Below the pieces are notes generated by a model. It had not been told where the DNA came from and ran no database searches. It saw only the letters and a list, made by a program, of their open reading frames with translations. 64,000 nt of DNA, taken from Sphingobacteriales bacterium (GTDB lineage Bacteria > Bacteroidota > Bacteroidia > Sphingobacteriales > Sphingobacteriaceae). The stretch covers positions 1-64,000 of the forward strand of contig JAPLFD010000015.1 in the NCBI GenBank assembly GCA_026390835.1, written 5' to 3'. The position numbers and the translations under genes are program-made. Positions 35,887-43,299 of the stretch are shown in pieces (position 1 is the first letter of the stretch; each line of letters opens with the position of its first letter).

Positions 35887-37595
35887 AAACCAGCCACACT
35901 ATCCTCACCACGTATATCGGCTATGGCCTGTATTGCGCCATTAGCGTCAATTACAATCAGTTCGGTGCGGCCAATGCTATCAAGTAGTCTCAGGGTATAG
36001 CCCATGGCTATGAGGCGATCTTGTAATGCTTGCGGAAAATCTTTTTCTACAGCTACCACATCGGGCAACCATTGGTGATGAAATTTCGGGCTATTGTTTG
36101 CCTCCATTGGGCTTAATTTAAAATCTATCAAATTTATCAAGGTTTGTATGACTGAGGTGGGTATGGTGGTTCCGCCAGGAGTACCCACTATGATATAGGG
36201 TTTGTTATCTTTTAAAACCAACGTTGGGCTCATAGAACTTAGCATGCGTTTATTTGGTGCTATGGCGTTTGCCTTACTGCCCACCGCACCATACATATTG
36301 GGTACACCGGCTTTAATGCTAAAATCATCCATTTCGTTATTCATCAAAAATCCGGCCCCGCCAACCACGGTTTTACTGCCATAAGCACCATTTAACGTAG
36401 TGGTTACGGCTACCATATTCCCTTCTTTATCGTATATGCTTAGGTGTGTAGTTTCGGTACTTTCGGTAAAATTTCCCGCTTTCGTATCACTGCTTTTACC
36501 CGCTTTACCTGCTGTAAAAGCAGTCATTCGGGTAGTTAAATACACACTATTTAATAATTTTTCTACAGGCACTTGCCAATAATCAGGGTCGCCCAAATGT
36601 TCGGCCCTATCTGCAAAAGCTAGGCGTTCTGCTTCTATTAAAAGTTGCACACTTTTCTCCGATTGAAATCCTAGTGTTTCTAGTTTTCTATCTGCCAACA
36701 TGTTAAGTACTTGAGCCACTATAATGCCTCCGCTGCTGGGTGGAGGAAAGCCTATCACCTCGTTTCCTTTGTAATTAAACTGAAGTGGTGTTCTTTTTTT
36801 AGCTTCGTACTGCCTCAAATCTTTTTTAGTGATAATGCCATTCCTTCGGCTCATTTCGGCTACTAATAGTTGGGCAGTTTTACCACGATAAAATCCTTTA
36901 GCTCCTTTATCGCGAATACGTTTTAAGGTGCTGGCCAATTCTTTTTGTATGAGGGTATCGCCTGCTTGCCACTCGTTATTTTTTACAAAAGCATTTACTT
37001 GTGTACTGTATTTCTGAAACGATTGCTTGGTCCAATTCAGTCCTGTGGCCTCATTTTGGCTGAGGGTAAAGCCAAATTCAGCTAAATCAATAGCAGGCTG
37101 AATTAATTCGCTGAAAGGCAGTTTGGCATAGGGTAGGGTAGCAAATAGCCCGGCAACGGTACCCGGAACTCCGCTAGCCAAATGTCCATTTTGAGAAAGC
37201 TCGTTTTGGGCATTTCCTTGCTTATCCAAATACATATCGCGACTTGCTGCCATAGGCGCCTTTTCTCTAAAATCTAAACCGAGGAGTTCACCCTTTGCGG
37301 TACGACCTAACAAAAAACCACCGCCACCAATATTTCCGGCAATGGGATAAACTACAGCCAAAGCCAGCTGCGTGGCAATGGCTGCATCAAATGCATTGCC
37401 TCCTCGTTTCATAATTTCTACACCCACTTGGCTGGCTAGAGGGTGGGCGCTGGCAACGGCACCTTGGGTAAATACTCCCGATTTTTGGCTAGTTCGTTTA
37501 TATGGATCTACAGCTTTGCCCAACCCAACGAGTTGTTGTGCCTGCACGGCAAAACCAAGCATCAGTAAGAGTGAAACGCAGATTGTTTTTTTCAT
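35883..37595 (-). CDS. ggt: gamma-glutamyltransferase
   Basis: A 570-residue secreted Ntn hydrolase that cleaves the gamma-glutamyl bond of glutathione. Signal peptide 1-19 (FAVQA). The single chain self-cleaves before the nucleophile T382 (ESTETTHLSIYD), the same place as in E. coli. Other motifs are GGNAFDAAIAT, GNIGGGGFLL, PPPSSGG and SSMSPTLVLKD with GTPGGTTIP, which complete the active site. It stands alone between the GDPD gene and the TIGR03643 gene. Confidence 0.96.
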   Translation of the reverse strand: MKKTICVSLLLMLGFAVQAQQLVGLGKAVDPYKRTSQKSGVFTQGAVASAHPLASQVGVEIMKRGGNAFDAAIATQLALAVVYPIAGNIGGGGFLLGRTAKGELLGLDFREKAPMAASRDMYLDKQGNAQNELSQNGHLASGVPGTVAGLFATLPYAKLPFSELIQPAIDLAEFGFTLSQNEATGLNWTKQSFQKYSTQVNAFVKNNEWQAGDTLIQKELASTLKRIRDKGAKGFYRGKTAQLLVAEMSRRNGIITKKDLRQYEAKKRTPLQFNYKGNEVIGFPPPSSGGIIVAQVLNMLADRKLETLGFQSEKSVQLLIEAERLAFADRAEHLGDPDYWQVPVEKLLNSVYLTTRMTAFTAGKAGKSSDTKAGNFTESTETTHLSIYDKEGNMVAVTTTLNGAYGSKTVVGGAGFLMNNEMDDFSIKAGVPNMYGAVGSKANAIAPNKRMLSSMSPTLVLKDNKPYIIVGTPGGTTIPTSVIQTLINLIDFKLSPMEANNSPKFHHQWLPDVVAVEKDFPQALQDRLIAMGYTLRLLDSIGRTELIVIDANGAIQAIADIRGEDSVAGF

Positions 37596-37802
37596 GTTAC
37601 GTATTTAACTTGAACGAATATACCAACTATCTATGCAAAAATTACTTTTGTGAAATCAGAAACTCACCAAGCCAATAGGCTTCTTTATATTTAATAGGGT
37701 GTCTTCGCTTAGGCACATTTTATTCATCATCAGAATATCACAAAACTAAATAAGCCGTTCTAACTTTTGTATTTTAACTAGCTTTATTGCTACAGCTTTT
37801 TC

Positions 37803-38099
37803 ATGAGAGAACTCAAACTTATGGTAGAAAAAATTAATTCGCTCAGCGTTCAAGATCAAGACCGCATTATTGAGATGGCTTGGGAAGACAGAACACCCTT
37901 TGAAGCCATATTGTATCAATTCGGATTTTCAGAAGCCGATACCATTGCCTTAATGCGTAAAACATTAAAGAAAAGCAGTTTTAATTTGTGGAGAAAACGG
38001 GTAAATAGCGGAGTTAGCCAGAAACATGCACAAAAGCGTAGTTTAGCCATAAACCGTTTTAAATGTTCGTTGCAAAAACAAATCACCTTCAAAAAATAA
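37803..38099 (+). CDS. TIGR03643 family small protein
   Basis: A 98-residue protein with the core QDRIIEMAWEDRTPFEAI, GFSEADTIALMRK and SFNLWRKRV. I recognise this as the TIGR03643 family: short, conserved, uncharacterised proteins of Bacteroidota, Cyanobacteria and Proteobacteria. The helix-turn-helix-like spacing and basic tail suggest nucleic-acid binding, but this is a guess. A second ATG at 37824 is an alternative start. It is followed by a strong terminator. Confidence 0.8.
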   Translation: MRELKLMVEKINSLSVQDQDRIIEMAWEDRTPFEAILYQFGFSEADTIALMRKTLKKSSFNLWRKRVNSGVSQKHAQKRSLAINRFKCSLQKQITFKK

Positions 38100-38111
38100 G
38101 TAAACGCTAAT

Positions 38112-38149
38112 AAAAAAAGCCCTCCAGAAATTTCGGGAGGGCTTTTTTT
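38112..38149. terminator. bidirectional intrinsic terminator between TIGR03643 gene and sod
   Basis: A7GCCCTCC (38112-38125) and GGAGGGCT7 (38136-38149) form a perfect inverted repeat with a 10-base loop. A- and T-runs on the two flanks allow termination in both directions, serving the two convergent genes. Confidence 0.92.
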
Positions 38150-38162
38150 ATACTGTATCGAT

Positions 38163-38771
38163 TTACTTGGCTTTCGTAAAGCGTTCGGCAACTGCAGTCC
38201 AGTTAACTACATTCCAAAATGCAGCAATGTAATCTGGGCGTTTGTTTTGATATTTTAGGTAGTACGCATGTTCCCACACGTCCATTCCTAGAAGTGGAGT
38301 GCCTGGGCATTCGGCAATATCCATTAAAGGATTATCTTGATTTGGCGTAGAGCATACGCATAAAGAGCCATCGGCTTTTAGGCATAACCAAGCCCAACCC
38401 GAACCAAAACGGGTAGTGCCTGCTTCGGCAAACTTTTGTTTAAAGGCATCAAATGTTCCGAATGCGTTATCAATAGCTTTCGCTAAATCGCCACTCGGGG
38501 TACCACCACCATTTGGTGACATAATTGACCAGTATAAACTGTGGTTGTAGTGGCCGCCACCGTTATTGCGCACCGGCATCGGAAATTTAGAAATCGATTT
38601 TAAAATATCTTCGATTTTCGCATTCGCAGAATCGGTTCCAGCCAAGGCTTTATTTAGGTTATCTACATACGCTTGGTGGTGTTTTCCATGGTGAATTTCC
38701 ATGGTCATTTTGTCAATATGCGGTTCTAGCGCATCGGTTGCATATGCTAATGCAGGTAATTCAAATGCCAT
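38163..38771 (-). CDS. superoxide dismutase, Mn/cambialistic type
   Basis: A 202-residue Fe/Mn superoxide dismutase that converts superoxide to oxygen and peroxide. The metal ligands are H27 ([12 protein letters not shown]), H77 (GHYNHSLYW), D164 and H168 (DVWEHAYYL). Two features point to Mn or cambialistic use rather than strict Fe: G at the position before HYNH where FeSODs have Gln (NNGGGHYNH), and Gln145 in PNQDNPLMD. No signal peptide, so cytosolic. An exact TATATTTG -7 box lies at 38809-38816 on the minus strand. Confidence 0.95.
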   Translation of the reverse strand: MAFELPALAYATDALEPHIDKMTMEIHHGKHHQAYVDNLNKALAGTDSANAKIEDILKSISKFPMPVRNNGGGHYNHSLYWSIMSPNGGGTPSGDLAKAIDNAFGTFDAFKQKFAEAGTTRFGSGWAWLCLKADGSLCVCSTPNQDNPLMDIAECPGTPLLGMDVWEHAYYLKYQNKRPDYIAAFWNVVNWTAVAERFTKAK

Positions 38772-38808
38772 ATGAGTTTTATTTTATTTTGTTGATAAAT
38801 ACTATGTA

Positions 38809-38816
38809 CAAATATA
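38809..38816 (-). promoter_or_regulatory. -7 box (TATATTTG) before the superoxide dismutase gene
   Basis: On the minus strand TATATTTG is an exact TAnnTTTG match about 38 bases ahead of the sod ATG. No clear -33 TTTG is found at the right distance, so this is partial evidence only. Confidence 0.4.
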
Positions 38817-38830
38817 CGTTGCATAAGGGT

Positions 38831-39322
38831 TTAACGTGTGTCCTTTTTAAATTTACTTCTTTTTGATTTGAAGAATACTTTCACCAGTTCTCCGCATTCC
38901 TCGGCTTTTATGCCGCCAATGAGTTCGGTTTTAGGATGAGTAAGGGTTTGATTAATCCGAGTAAAACCCCTTTGCATATCGTAGGCGCCAAATACTACGC
39001 GACTTATTTGGGTCCAGTAGGAAGCACCCGCACACATTACACAGGGTTCCATGGTTACATATAAAGTACAATCGGTTAAATATTTTCCGCCCAAATAATC
39101 GGCAGCAGCGGTAAATGCTTGCATTTCGGCATGGGCCGTTACATCGTTTAAGCGTTCGGTAAGGTTGTGCCCGCGGCCAATAATACGGCCCTTACATACT
39201 ATAACCGCACCAATAGGCACTTCGTCTAGTTCTAGGGCTTTACGGGCTTCTTTTAAAGCTTCGTTCATAAAAAACTCATCGGGCGCTAAGCTAGGCTCGT
39301 CGCCAAAATTTACATAGTTCAT
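38831..39322 (-). CDS. tadA: nucleoside deaminase, probable tRNA adenosine deaminase TadA
   Basis: A 163-residue cytidine-deaminase-fold enzyme. The zinc site is complete: HAE in VTAHAEMQAF, and PCVMCAGA. GAVIVCKGRIIGRGHN and NDVTAHAEM are typical of TadA, which converts A34 to inosine in tRNA-Arg. The start is placed at ATG 39322 (MNYVNFGDEPS). A longer frame to 39379 would overlap the start of the divergent methyltransferase gene and adds atypical residues. A guanine deaminase cannot be fully excluded. Confidence 0.87.
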   Translation of the reverse strand: MNYVNFGDEPSLAPDEFFMNEALKEARKALELDEVPIGAVIVCKGRIIGRGHNLTERLNDVTAHAEMQAFTAAADYLGGKYLTDCTLYVTMEPCVMCAGASYWTQISRVVFGAYDMQRGFTRINQTLTHPKTELIGGIKAEECGELVKVFFKSKRSKFKKDTR

Positions 39323-39373
39323 GGTATGCCAAAGGTAAAAAATGAAAAGGAAATCTTTGACTAGATTTGTGCC

Positions 39374-40561
39374 ATGCACAGCATCTATTTACCTAAAGGA
39401 AAAGAAAAGGCCGTAAGGCAATTACACCCCTGGATTTTTTCTGGGGCTATAGAAAAAATAATAGGCAAGCCCGAGAATGGCGATTTGGTAACCGTGTTAG
39501 ACACCAAGGGTGATTTTTTGGCTACTGGTTTTTACAATGCCCAGTCGAGAGTGGCGGTACGGGTATTGGCCTGGGATGCCGAGCAAGTGATTGATGAAAT
39601 CTGGTGGCGTAGCCGAATACAGCAAGCCGTTGCGGCCCGTACGCAGTTGTTCGCTTCCGATGAAACGAATACCTGTAGATTGATTTTTAGTGAGGCCGAT
39701 TTCTTGCCAGGTTTAATAGTAGATAAGTATGCCGATTTTTTATCGGTACAGATACTAACCTCGGGAATGGATAAAGCCAAGGCTATTTGGCTAGATGAAT
39801 TGCAAAAATTGTTAAAGCCGAAAGGCATTTTTGACCGTAGCGATGCCAACGCTCGAGCTCACGAAGGACTACAAGCCTCCTCGGGTATTTTGGCTGGAGA
39901 GGCCCCGCCCGAATTTATTGAGGTGGTAGAGAACGGTATTCACTACCAAGTAAATATTGCCGATGGGCAAAAATCGGGTTTTTACTGTGATCAACGGGAG
40001 AATCGAAAAAAAGTAGCGGCCCGAACTAAAGGTAAAGTGGTATTAGACTGTTTTTCGTACTCGGGTGGCTTTAGCTTAAATGCTTTGGCTGCAGGCGCTA
40101 AAAAGGTAGTGAGTGTAGACAGTTCGGCTTTGGCTATTGATACATTGAAGAAGAATATCAAACTAAATGGCTTCAAAGCTTCGCAGCAGGTCTCTATTCA
40201 ATCGGATGTAAATAAACAGCTTCGTGTTTTTCTAGAGAGTGGCGATAAATTCGACATTATTGTGCTCGATCCACCTAAATATGCACCCTCACGTTCAGCT
40301 TTAACCAAGGCATCTAGAGCGTATAAAGATTTAAACCGATTAGCAATGGGCCTATTGAATAAAGGCGGCTTGTTGGCTACTTTTTCTTGCTCGGGAGCAG
40401 TAGATATAGATACCTTTAAGCAAATTTTGGCCTGGTCGGCTTTAGACGCCGGCAAAGAAGTGCAATTTATCGATCAGTTTTGTCAACCCGAAGATCACCC
40501 CATACGCTCTTCTTTTCCTGAGGGAGAATATTTAAAAGGACTGCTTTGTAGAGTGTTTTAA
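39374..40561 (+). CDS. class I rRNA methyltransferase, RlmI-like (PUA + SAM domain)
   Basis: A 395-residue protein with an N-terminal PUA domain (about 1-75, LPKGKEKAVRQLHPWIFSGAI). An EEHD-like central part and a Rossmann methyltransferase domain follow, with DQRENRKKVA, VLDCFSYSGGFSLNALAAGA (SAM loop), and IIVLDPPKYAPS as motif IV. This layout matches RlmI, the 23S rRNA m5C1962 methyltransferase, and similar enzymes. FSCSGAVD contains a cysteine in the usual place. It converges on terC with a shared TTAA. Confidence 0.9.
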   Translation: MHSIYLPKGKEKAVRQLHPWIFSGAIEKIIGKPENGDLVTVLDTKGDFLATGFYNAQSRVAVRVLAWDAEQVIDEIWWRSRIQQAVAARTQLFASDETNTCRLIFSEADFLPGLIVDKYADFLSVQILTSGMDKAKAIWLDELQKLLKPKGIFDRSDANARAHEGLQASSGILAGEAPPEFIEVVENGIHYQVNIADGQKSGFYCDQRENRKKVAARTKGKVVLDCFSYSGGFSLNALAAGAKKVVSVDSSALAIDTLKKNIKLNGFKASQQVSIQSDVNKQLRVFLESGDKFDIIVLDPPKYAPSRSALTKASRAYKDLNRLAMGLLNKGGLLATFSCSGAVDIDTFKQILAWSALDAGKEVQFIDQFCQPEDHPIRSSFPEGEYLKGLLCRVF

Positions 40562-41343
40562 TTTTCTTTAGGGGCCTCAGGTGTGTTGTGTAGCTGTACA
40601 GGCTTGGTTTTACTTTTTACACGAAGGTTGAGCATTTCTACCAAAACCGAGAAGGCCATAGCAAAATACACGTATCCTTTTGGTATGTGTTGTTCAAAGG
40701 CTTCCGCTAAGAGTGATACACCAATGAGCAATAAAAACGAGAGCGCCAACATTTTAACCGTTGGATGATTGTTTACAAAGTTACTAATGCCTCCAGCGGC
40801 TAGCATCATTACGATAACGGCAATAATTACAGCAGCAATCATTACTTCTACATGGCTGGCCATACCCACTGCGGTTATTACCGAATCGAGAGAGAATACA
40901 ATATCTAATAAGAGAATTTGTACGATGGTTGCTGAGAAAGAAAGTTTCTTCTTACCTCCATCTGCATGATTAGTACCTTCTAATTTCTCGTGAATTTCGC
41001 TCGTACTTTTATAAATTAGGAATAAGCCTCCAATCAATAAAATTAAATCGCGACCCGAAATGGCTAGTTTTTCGACCCATTCGCCTTCAGTAAGGCCAAT
41101 TAAATTAGCCACGTTGAAGATAGGCTTGGTGAGGGTCATCATCCAACTTAAGGAAAGTAATAGCAATACCCGGGTAATCATGGCTAGGGCTAAACCTAAC
41201 TGACGAGCTTTTTTTTGTTGGTTTTCCGGTAATTTTCCGGCTAAAATGGAAATGAAAATAATGTTATCGATACCTAAAACGATTTCTAATACGCTTAGGG
41301 TGATTAACGAAATCCAGATTTCGGGGTTGCTTAAAAATTCCAT
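40558..41343 (-). CDS. TerC family integral membrane protein
   Basis: A 261-residue membrane protein with about seven helices and the TerC signature residues in the membrane: SVLEIVLGIDNIIFISILAG (acidic E/D pair with N) and LDIVFSLDSVITAVGMA. Related proteins (Alx, MeeF/MeeY) export Mn2+ or load metalloenzymes; tellurite resistance is only the historical name. A cytosolic loop around 115-135 is charged. Single-gene unit. Confidence 0.92.
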   Translation of the reverse strand: MEFLSNPEIWISLITLSVLEIVLGIDNIIFISILAGKLPENQQKKARQLGLALAMITRVLLLLSLSWMMTLTKPIFNVANLIGLTEGEWVEKLAISGRDLILLIGGLFLIYKSTSEIHEKLEGTNHADGGKKKLSFSATIVQILLLDIVFSLDSVITAVGMASHVEVMIAAVIIAVIVMMLAAGGISNFVNNHPTVKMLALSFLLLIGVSLLAEAFEQHIPKGYVYFAMAFSVLVEMLNLRVKSKTKPVQLHNTPEAPKEN

Positions 41344-41425
41344 GGGTTAAAAATAGGAAAAAATTGCCAACACACTATTTAACTAACAGGTAACGTTTAT
41401 ACTGTTTCAATTAATTTTAAACAAT

Positions 41426-41773
41426 ATGAAAACAATTTTTACAGTAGCGCTTTTTGCCATAATAAGTATGGGAAGTGCTTGTTCTAAAAAAAATGACGTT
41501 ACAACTCCACCGATAGATATTATCGGACAATATTCACTAGGTACTGTTACTGCGGGTGGTAGCGATAACTCTCTAGCTACCATAAATGCTGATGGAACTA
41601 TTACAACAGCAGGACAGTTTGGGAATGGAACTTGGGTATTAAAATCTAAACATTTCACTGCCACATTGTCGAACGTTAAATTAGAGGGAGATATAAGCAA
41701 TATGTCGCCATTAAAGATTGAGGGAGCTGTTTCTGGATCTATGATTGGTACTTTTACACTTATGCCTCTTTAG
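41426..41773 (+). CDS. small hypothetical lipoprotein
   Basis: A 115-residue protein with an SPII signal (IISMGSAC, lipid cysteine at 19) followed by SKKNDVTTPP. The mature part looks like a small lipocalin/META-like beta-sandwich: IIGQYSLGTVTAGGSD, GTITTAGQFGNGTWVLKS, SGSMIGTFTLMPL. No family recognised. The stop codon shares TTAG with the convergent nadR-like gene. Confidence 0.72.
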   Translation: MKTIFTVALFAIISMGSACSKKNDVTTPPIDIIGQYSLGTVTAGGSDNSLATINADGTITTAGQFGNGTWVLKSKHFTATLSNVKLEGDISNMSPLKIEGAVSGSMIGTFTLMPL

Positions 41774-42303
41774 AAATGGACTTCTAAAAAGCCGTTAATG
41801 GCCTGCACTGCCCGCTGAAATCGTACGTCCCCTTGCCCAGAAATTACGTGGTAATTGGCGTTTATAGCTTTCAACTCTTTATGCCATACTTGCATAAAAT
41901 GTTCCCGTTGGTTAGGGAAATCTCGTAAGGGGTCTTCCTCCCAAGGTAAATCTACATCCATAAGCAGGTAAAAATCGTAGGTGTGTTTGGGTAATTCATC
42001 GAGCACTTCTTGTGGCGCTTTGCCAAAAAAGGCATCGCTCCAAATTTTTACAGTAATAAAGGTGGTGTCGCAAATTAAGATTTTGTTGGCTTTTGGCTGC
42101 AGTTCTTTTTCCAAGGCCACTTGCCCGTGAAACATGTTAATTTCATCTTGCCAGGTACAAGGAGCTGTCAATTTTTCGCAGTATTCGCGGGCATACTCGG
42201 GCACCCATACGGTATGGTAGTGTGCAGCTAATAGAGCAGAAATACTCGATTTCCCGGTAGATTCGGGCCCAACAATGGCTATTTTTTTTATACCCTTGCT
42301 CAT
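41770..42303 (-). CDS. NadR-like P-loop ATPase (probable ribosylnicotinamide kinase)
   Basis: A 177-residue AAA-type nucleotide kinase with Walker A GPESTGKSS (13-21), VWVPEYAREY and DTTFITVKIW, and the lid-like DLPWEEDPLRDFP segment. It corresponds to the ribosylnicotinamide kinase part of NadR without the HTH or NMN adenylyltransferase domains. It overlaps pnuC by four bases, so the pair would import nicotinamide riboside and trap it by phosphorylation. The predicted substrate rests on this pairing. Confidence 0.85.
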   Translation of the reverse strand: MSKGIKKIAIVGPESTGKSSISALLAAHYHTVWVPEYAREYCEKLTAPCTWQDEINMFHGQVALEKELQPKANKILICDTTFITVKIWSDAFFGKAPQEVLDELPKHTYDFYLLMDVDLPWEEDPLRDFPNQREHFMQVWHKELKAINANYHVISGQGDVRFQRAVQAINGFLEVHF

Positions 42304-42899
42304 GCTTTTTGTTGGTTAAACTCTTTCCGCCAAGCTAAATAACCTATGAGCGCAATGTAAATGTATAAGGCATACATGCCTGCGGTAAGGTGTAAGCCTT
42401 TGGCTAGGTATACACCTACATAAATAATATCAACAAAAATCCAAATAAGCCAGTTTTCCAGCACTTTACGTGCTAAGAAAATTTGTGCTACTAGGCTACA
42501 GGCGGTGCAAAAACTATCAACAAAGGGGAAAGAAGCATCGGTTTTATGGTAAAGAAAAAAGCCAATAAGGGCTGTAAATACGACTATCCCAAGCAGTGAA
42601 AGCAGAATTTCTGTTTTACTAATACGCTTTACGGGTACCTTGGGCGCATCGGCGGGTTTCCTACTCCAAAACCACCAGCCGTACATGTTCATGGCTAAGA
42701 AATATACTTGTAAGCCGGTATCGGCATAGAGTTTGGCTTCTAAAAAAATAACAATATAAATGCCCACACTTACAATGGCAATGGGCCAATTCCAAATGTT
42801 ATTTTTGGCGGCTAAATACACGCACAAAATGCCCGTAATTACGCCAATTGTTTCCAAAAGTGACTGCTCTTGCAGCCAGGTGCTTAGTGTTTCAATCAC
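42300..42899 (-). CDS. pnuC: PnuC family vitamin transporter (nicotinamide riboside-type)
   Basis: A 199-residue membrane protein with about seven helices of the PnuC/SWEET-like fold: IGVITGILCVYLAAKNNIWNWPIAIVSVGIYI, QVYFLAMNMYGWWFW and ENWLIWIFVDIIYVGVYL as the pore-side tryptophan motifs. PnuC proteins carry out facilitated diffusion of vitamins, and the linked kinase traps the substrate. The neighbour is nadR-like, favouring nicotinamide riboside over thiamin. The start codon is GTG, overlapping the stop of a short upstream frame as GTGA. Confidence 0.9.
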   Translation of the reverse strand: MIETLSTWLQEQSLLETIGVITGILCVYLAAKNNIWNWPIAIVSVGIYIVIFLEAKLYADTGLQVYFLAMNMYGWWFWSRKPADAPKVPVKRISKTEILLSLLGIVVFTALIGFFLYHKTDASFPFVDSFCTACSLVAQIFLARKVLENWLIWIFVDIIYVGVYLAKGLHLTAGMYALYIYIALIGYLAWRKEFNQQKA

Positions 42900-42991
42900 G
42901 GTGTAGGTGTGCTTACTTTGCAGTACAATTTGCTAGCCCTTACTATTTTGCCTTCATACCGATAAGCCCAATGCCAAGGGTCCCAAATCAT
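42896..42991 (-). CDS. candidate 31-residue leader/small protein upstream of pnuC
   Basis: A short frame beginning ATG ATT TGG encodes an unusually aromatic peptide, MIWDPWHWAYRYEG and onward (W at 3, 6 and 8; Y at 10 and 12). Its TGA overlaps the pnuC GTG by four bases, the same coupling seen for real neighbours elsewhere in this window. The frame stays open upstream but without a start codon. I know no family. It may be a small protein, or a leader peptide that controls pnuC translation. Confidence 0.4.
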   Translation of the reverse strand: MIWDPWHWAYRYEGKIVRASKLYCKVSTPTP

Positions 42992-43046
42992 TTTTTCATG
43001 TTTAAGATTTTTTTCAAACTTAAGAAGAACTCGGCCAATTTCTACT

Positions 43047-43080
43047 AAAAATCCCCTCGATTTTCACCAAGGGGATTTTT
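43047..43080. terminator. terminator-like hairpin in the pnuC-carB intergenic region
   Basis: AAAAATCCCC (43047-43056) and GGGGATTTTT (43071-43080) form a perfect 10-bp stem with a 14-base loop and T-runs on either strand. No gene ends here: pnuC (minus) and carB (plus) both start from this region. It may attenuate a transcript starting upstream of it, end a small RNA, or be a relic. Confidence 0.6.
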
Positions 43081-43235
43081 GACCAACCAAATTGTAACTA
43101 ACTAAAGTATTCGGCATCACAAACCAAAAACCTCCATTACTATGCTATAACGTAATAAGAATTGAAATTGTTTTATACCCCACATTTTTTTTGTTTTTTA
43201 GCCAACAAATTAAGTCCTATTTCATATCTTTATGC

Positions 43236-43283
43236 CCCGACACATAAGTCGGGATTTTCGCATAAAACGCATAGTAAAATCCC
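43236..43283 (+). promoter_or_regulatory. two mutually exclusive hairpins in the carB leader
   Basis: Hairpin A is CCCGAC (43236-43241) / GTCGGG (43248-43253), followed by ATTTT. Hairpin B is GGGATTTT (43251-43258) / AAAATCCC (43276-43283), ending 16 bases before the carB ATG at 43300. The GGG at 43251-43253 is used by both, so only one can form. This is the geometry of an attenuator or translational switch. The ligand, if any, is unknown; carB would be expected to respond to pyrimidines or arginine. Confidence 0.4.
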
Positions 43284-43299
43284 ACATTTTAATTACGCT

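Noticed and set aside
42300-42899. pnuC as a thiamin transporter (PnuT) belonging to the TPP regulon
   Set aside because: No THI-box elements are present upstream of it, and it overlaps a nadR-like kinase, so nicotinamide riboside is the better guess.
43162-43299. Longer N-terminus for carB starting at 43162
   Set aside because: It would cover the structured leader and add residues absent from other CarB proteins. The family N-terminus begins just after ATG 43300.
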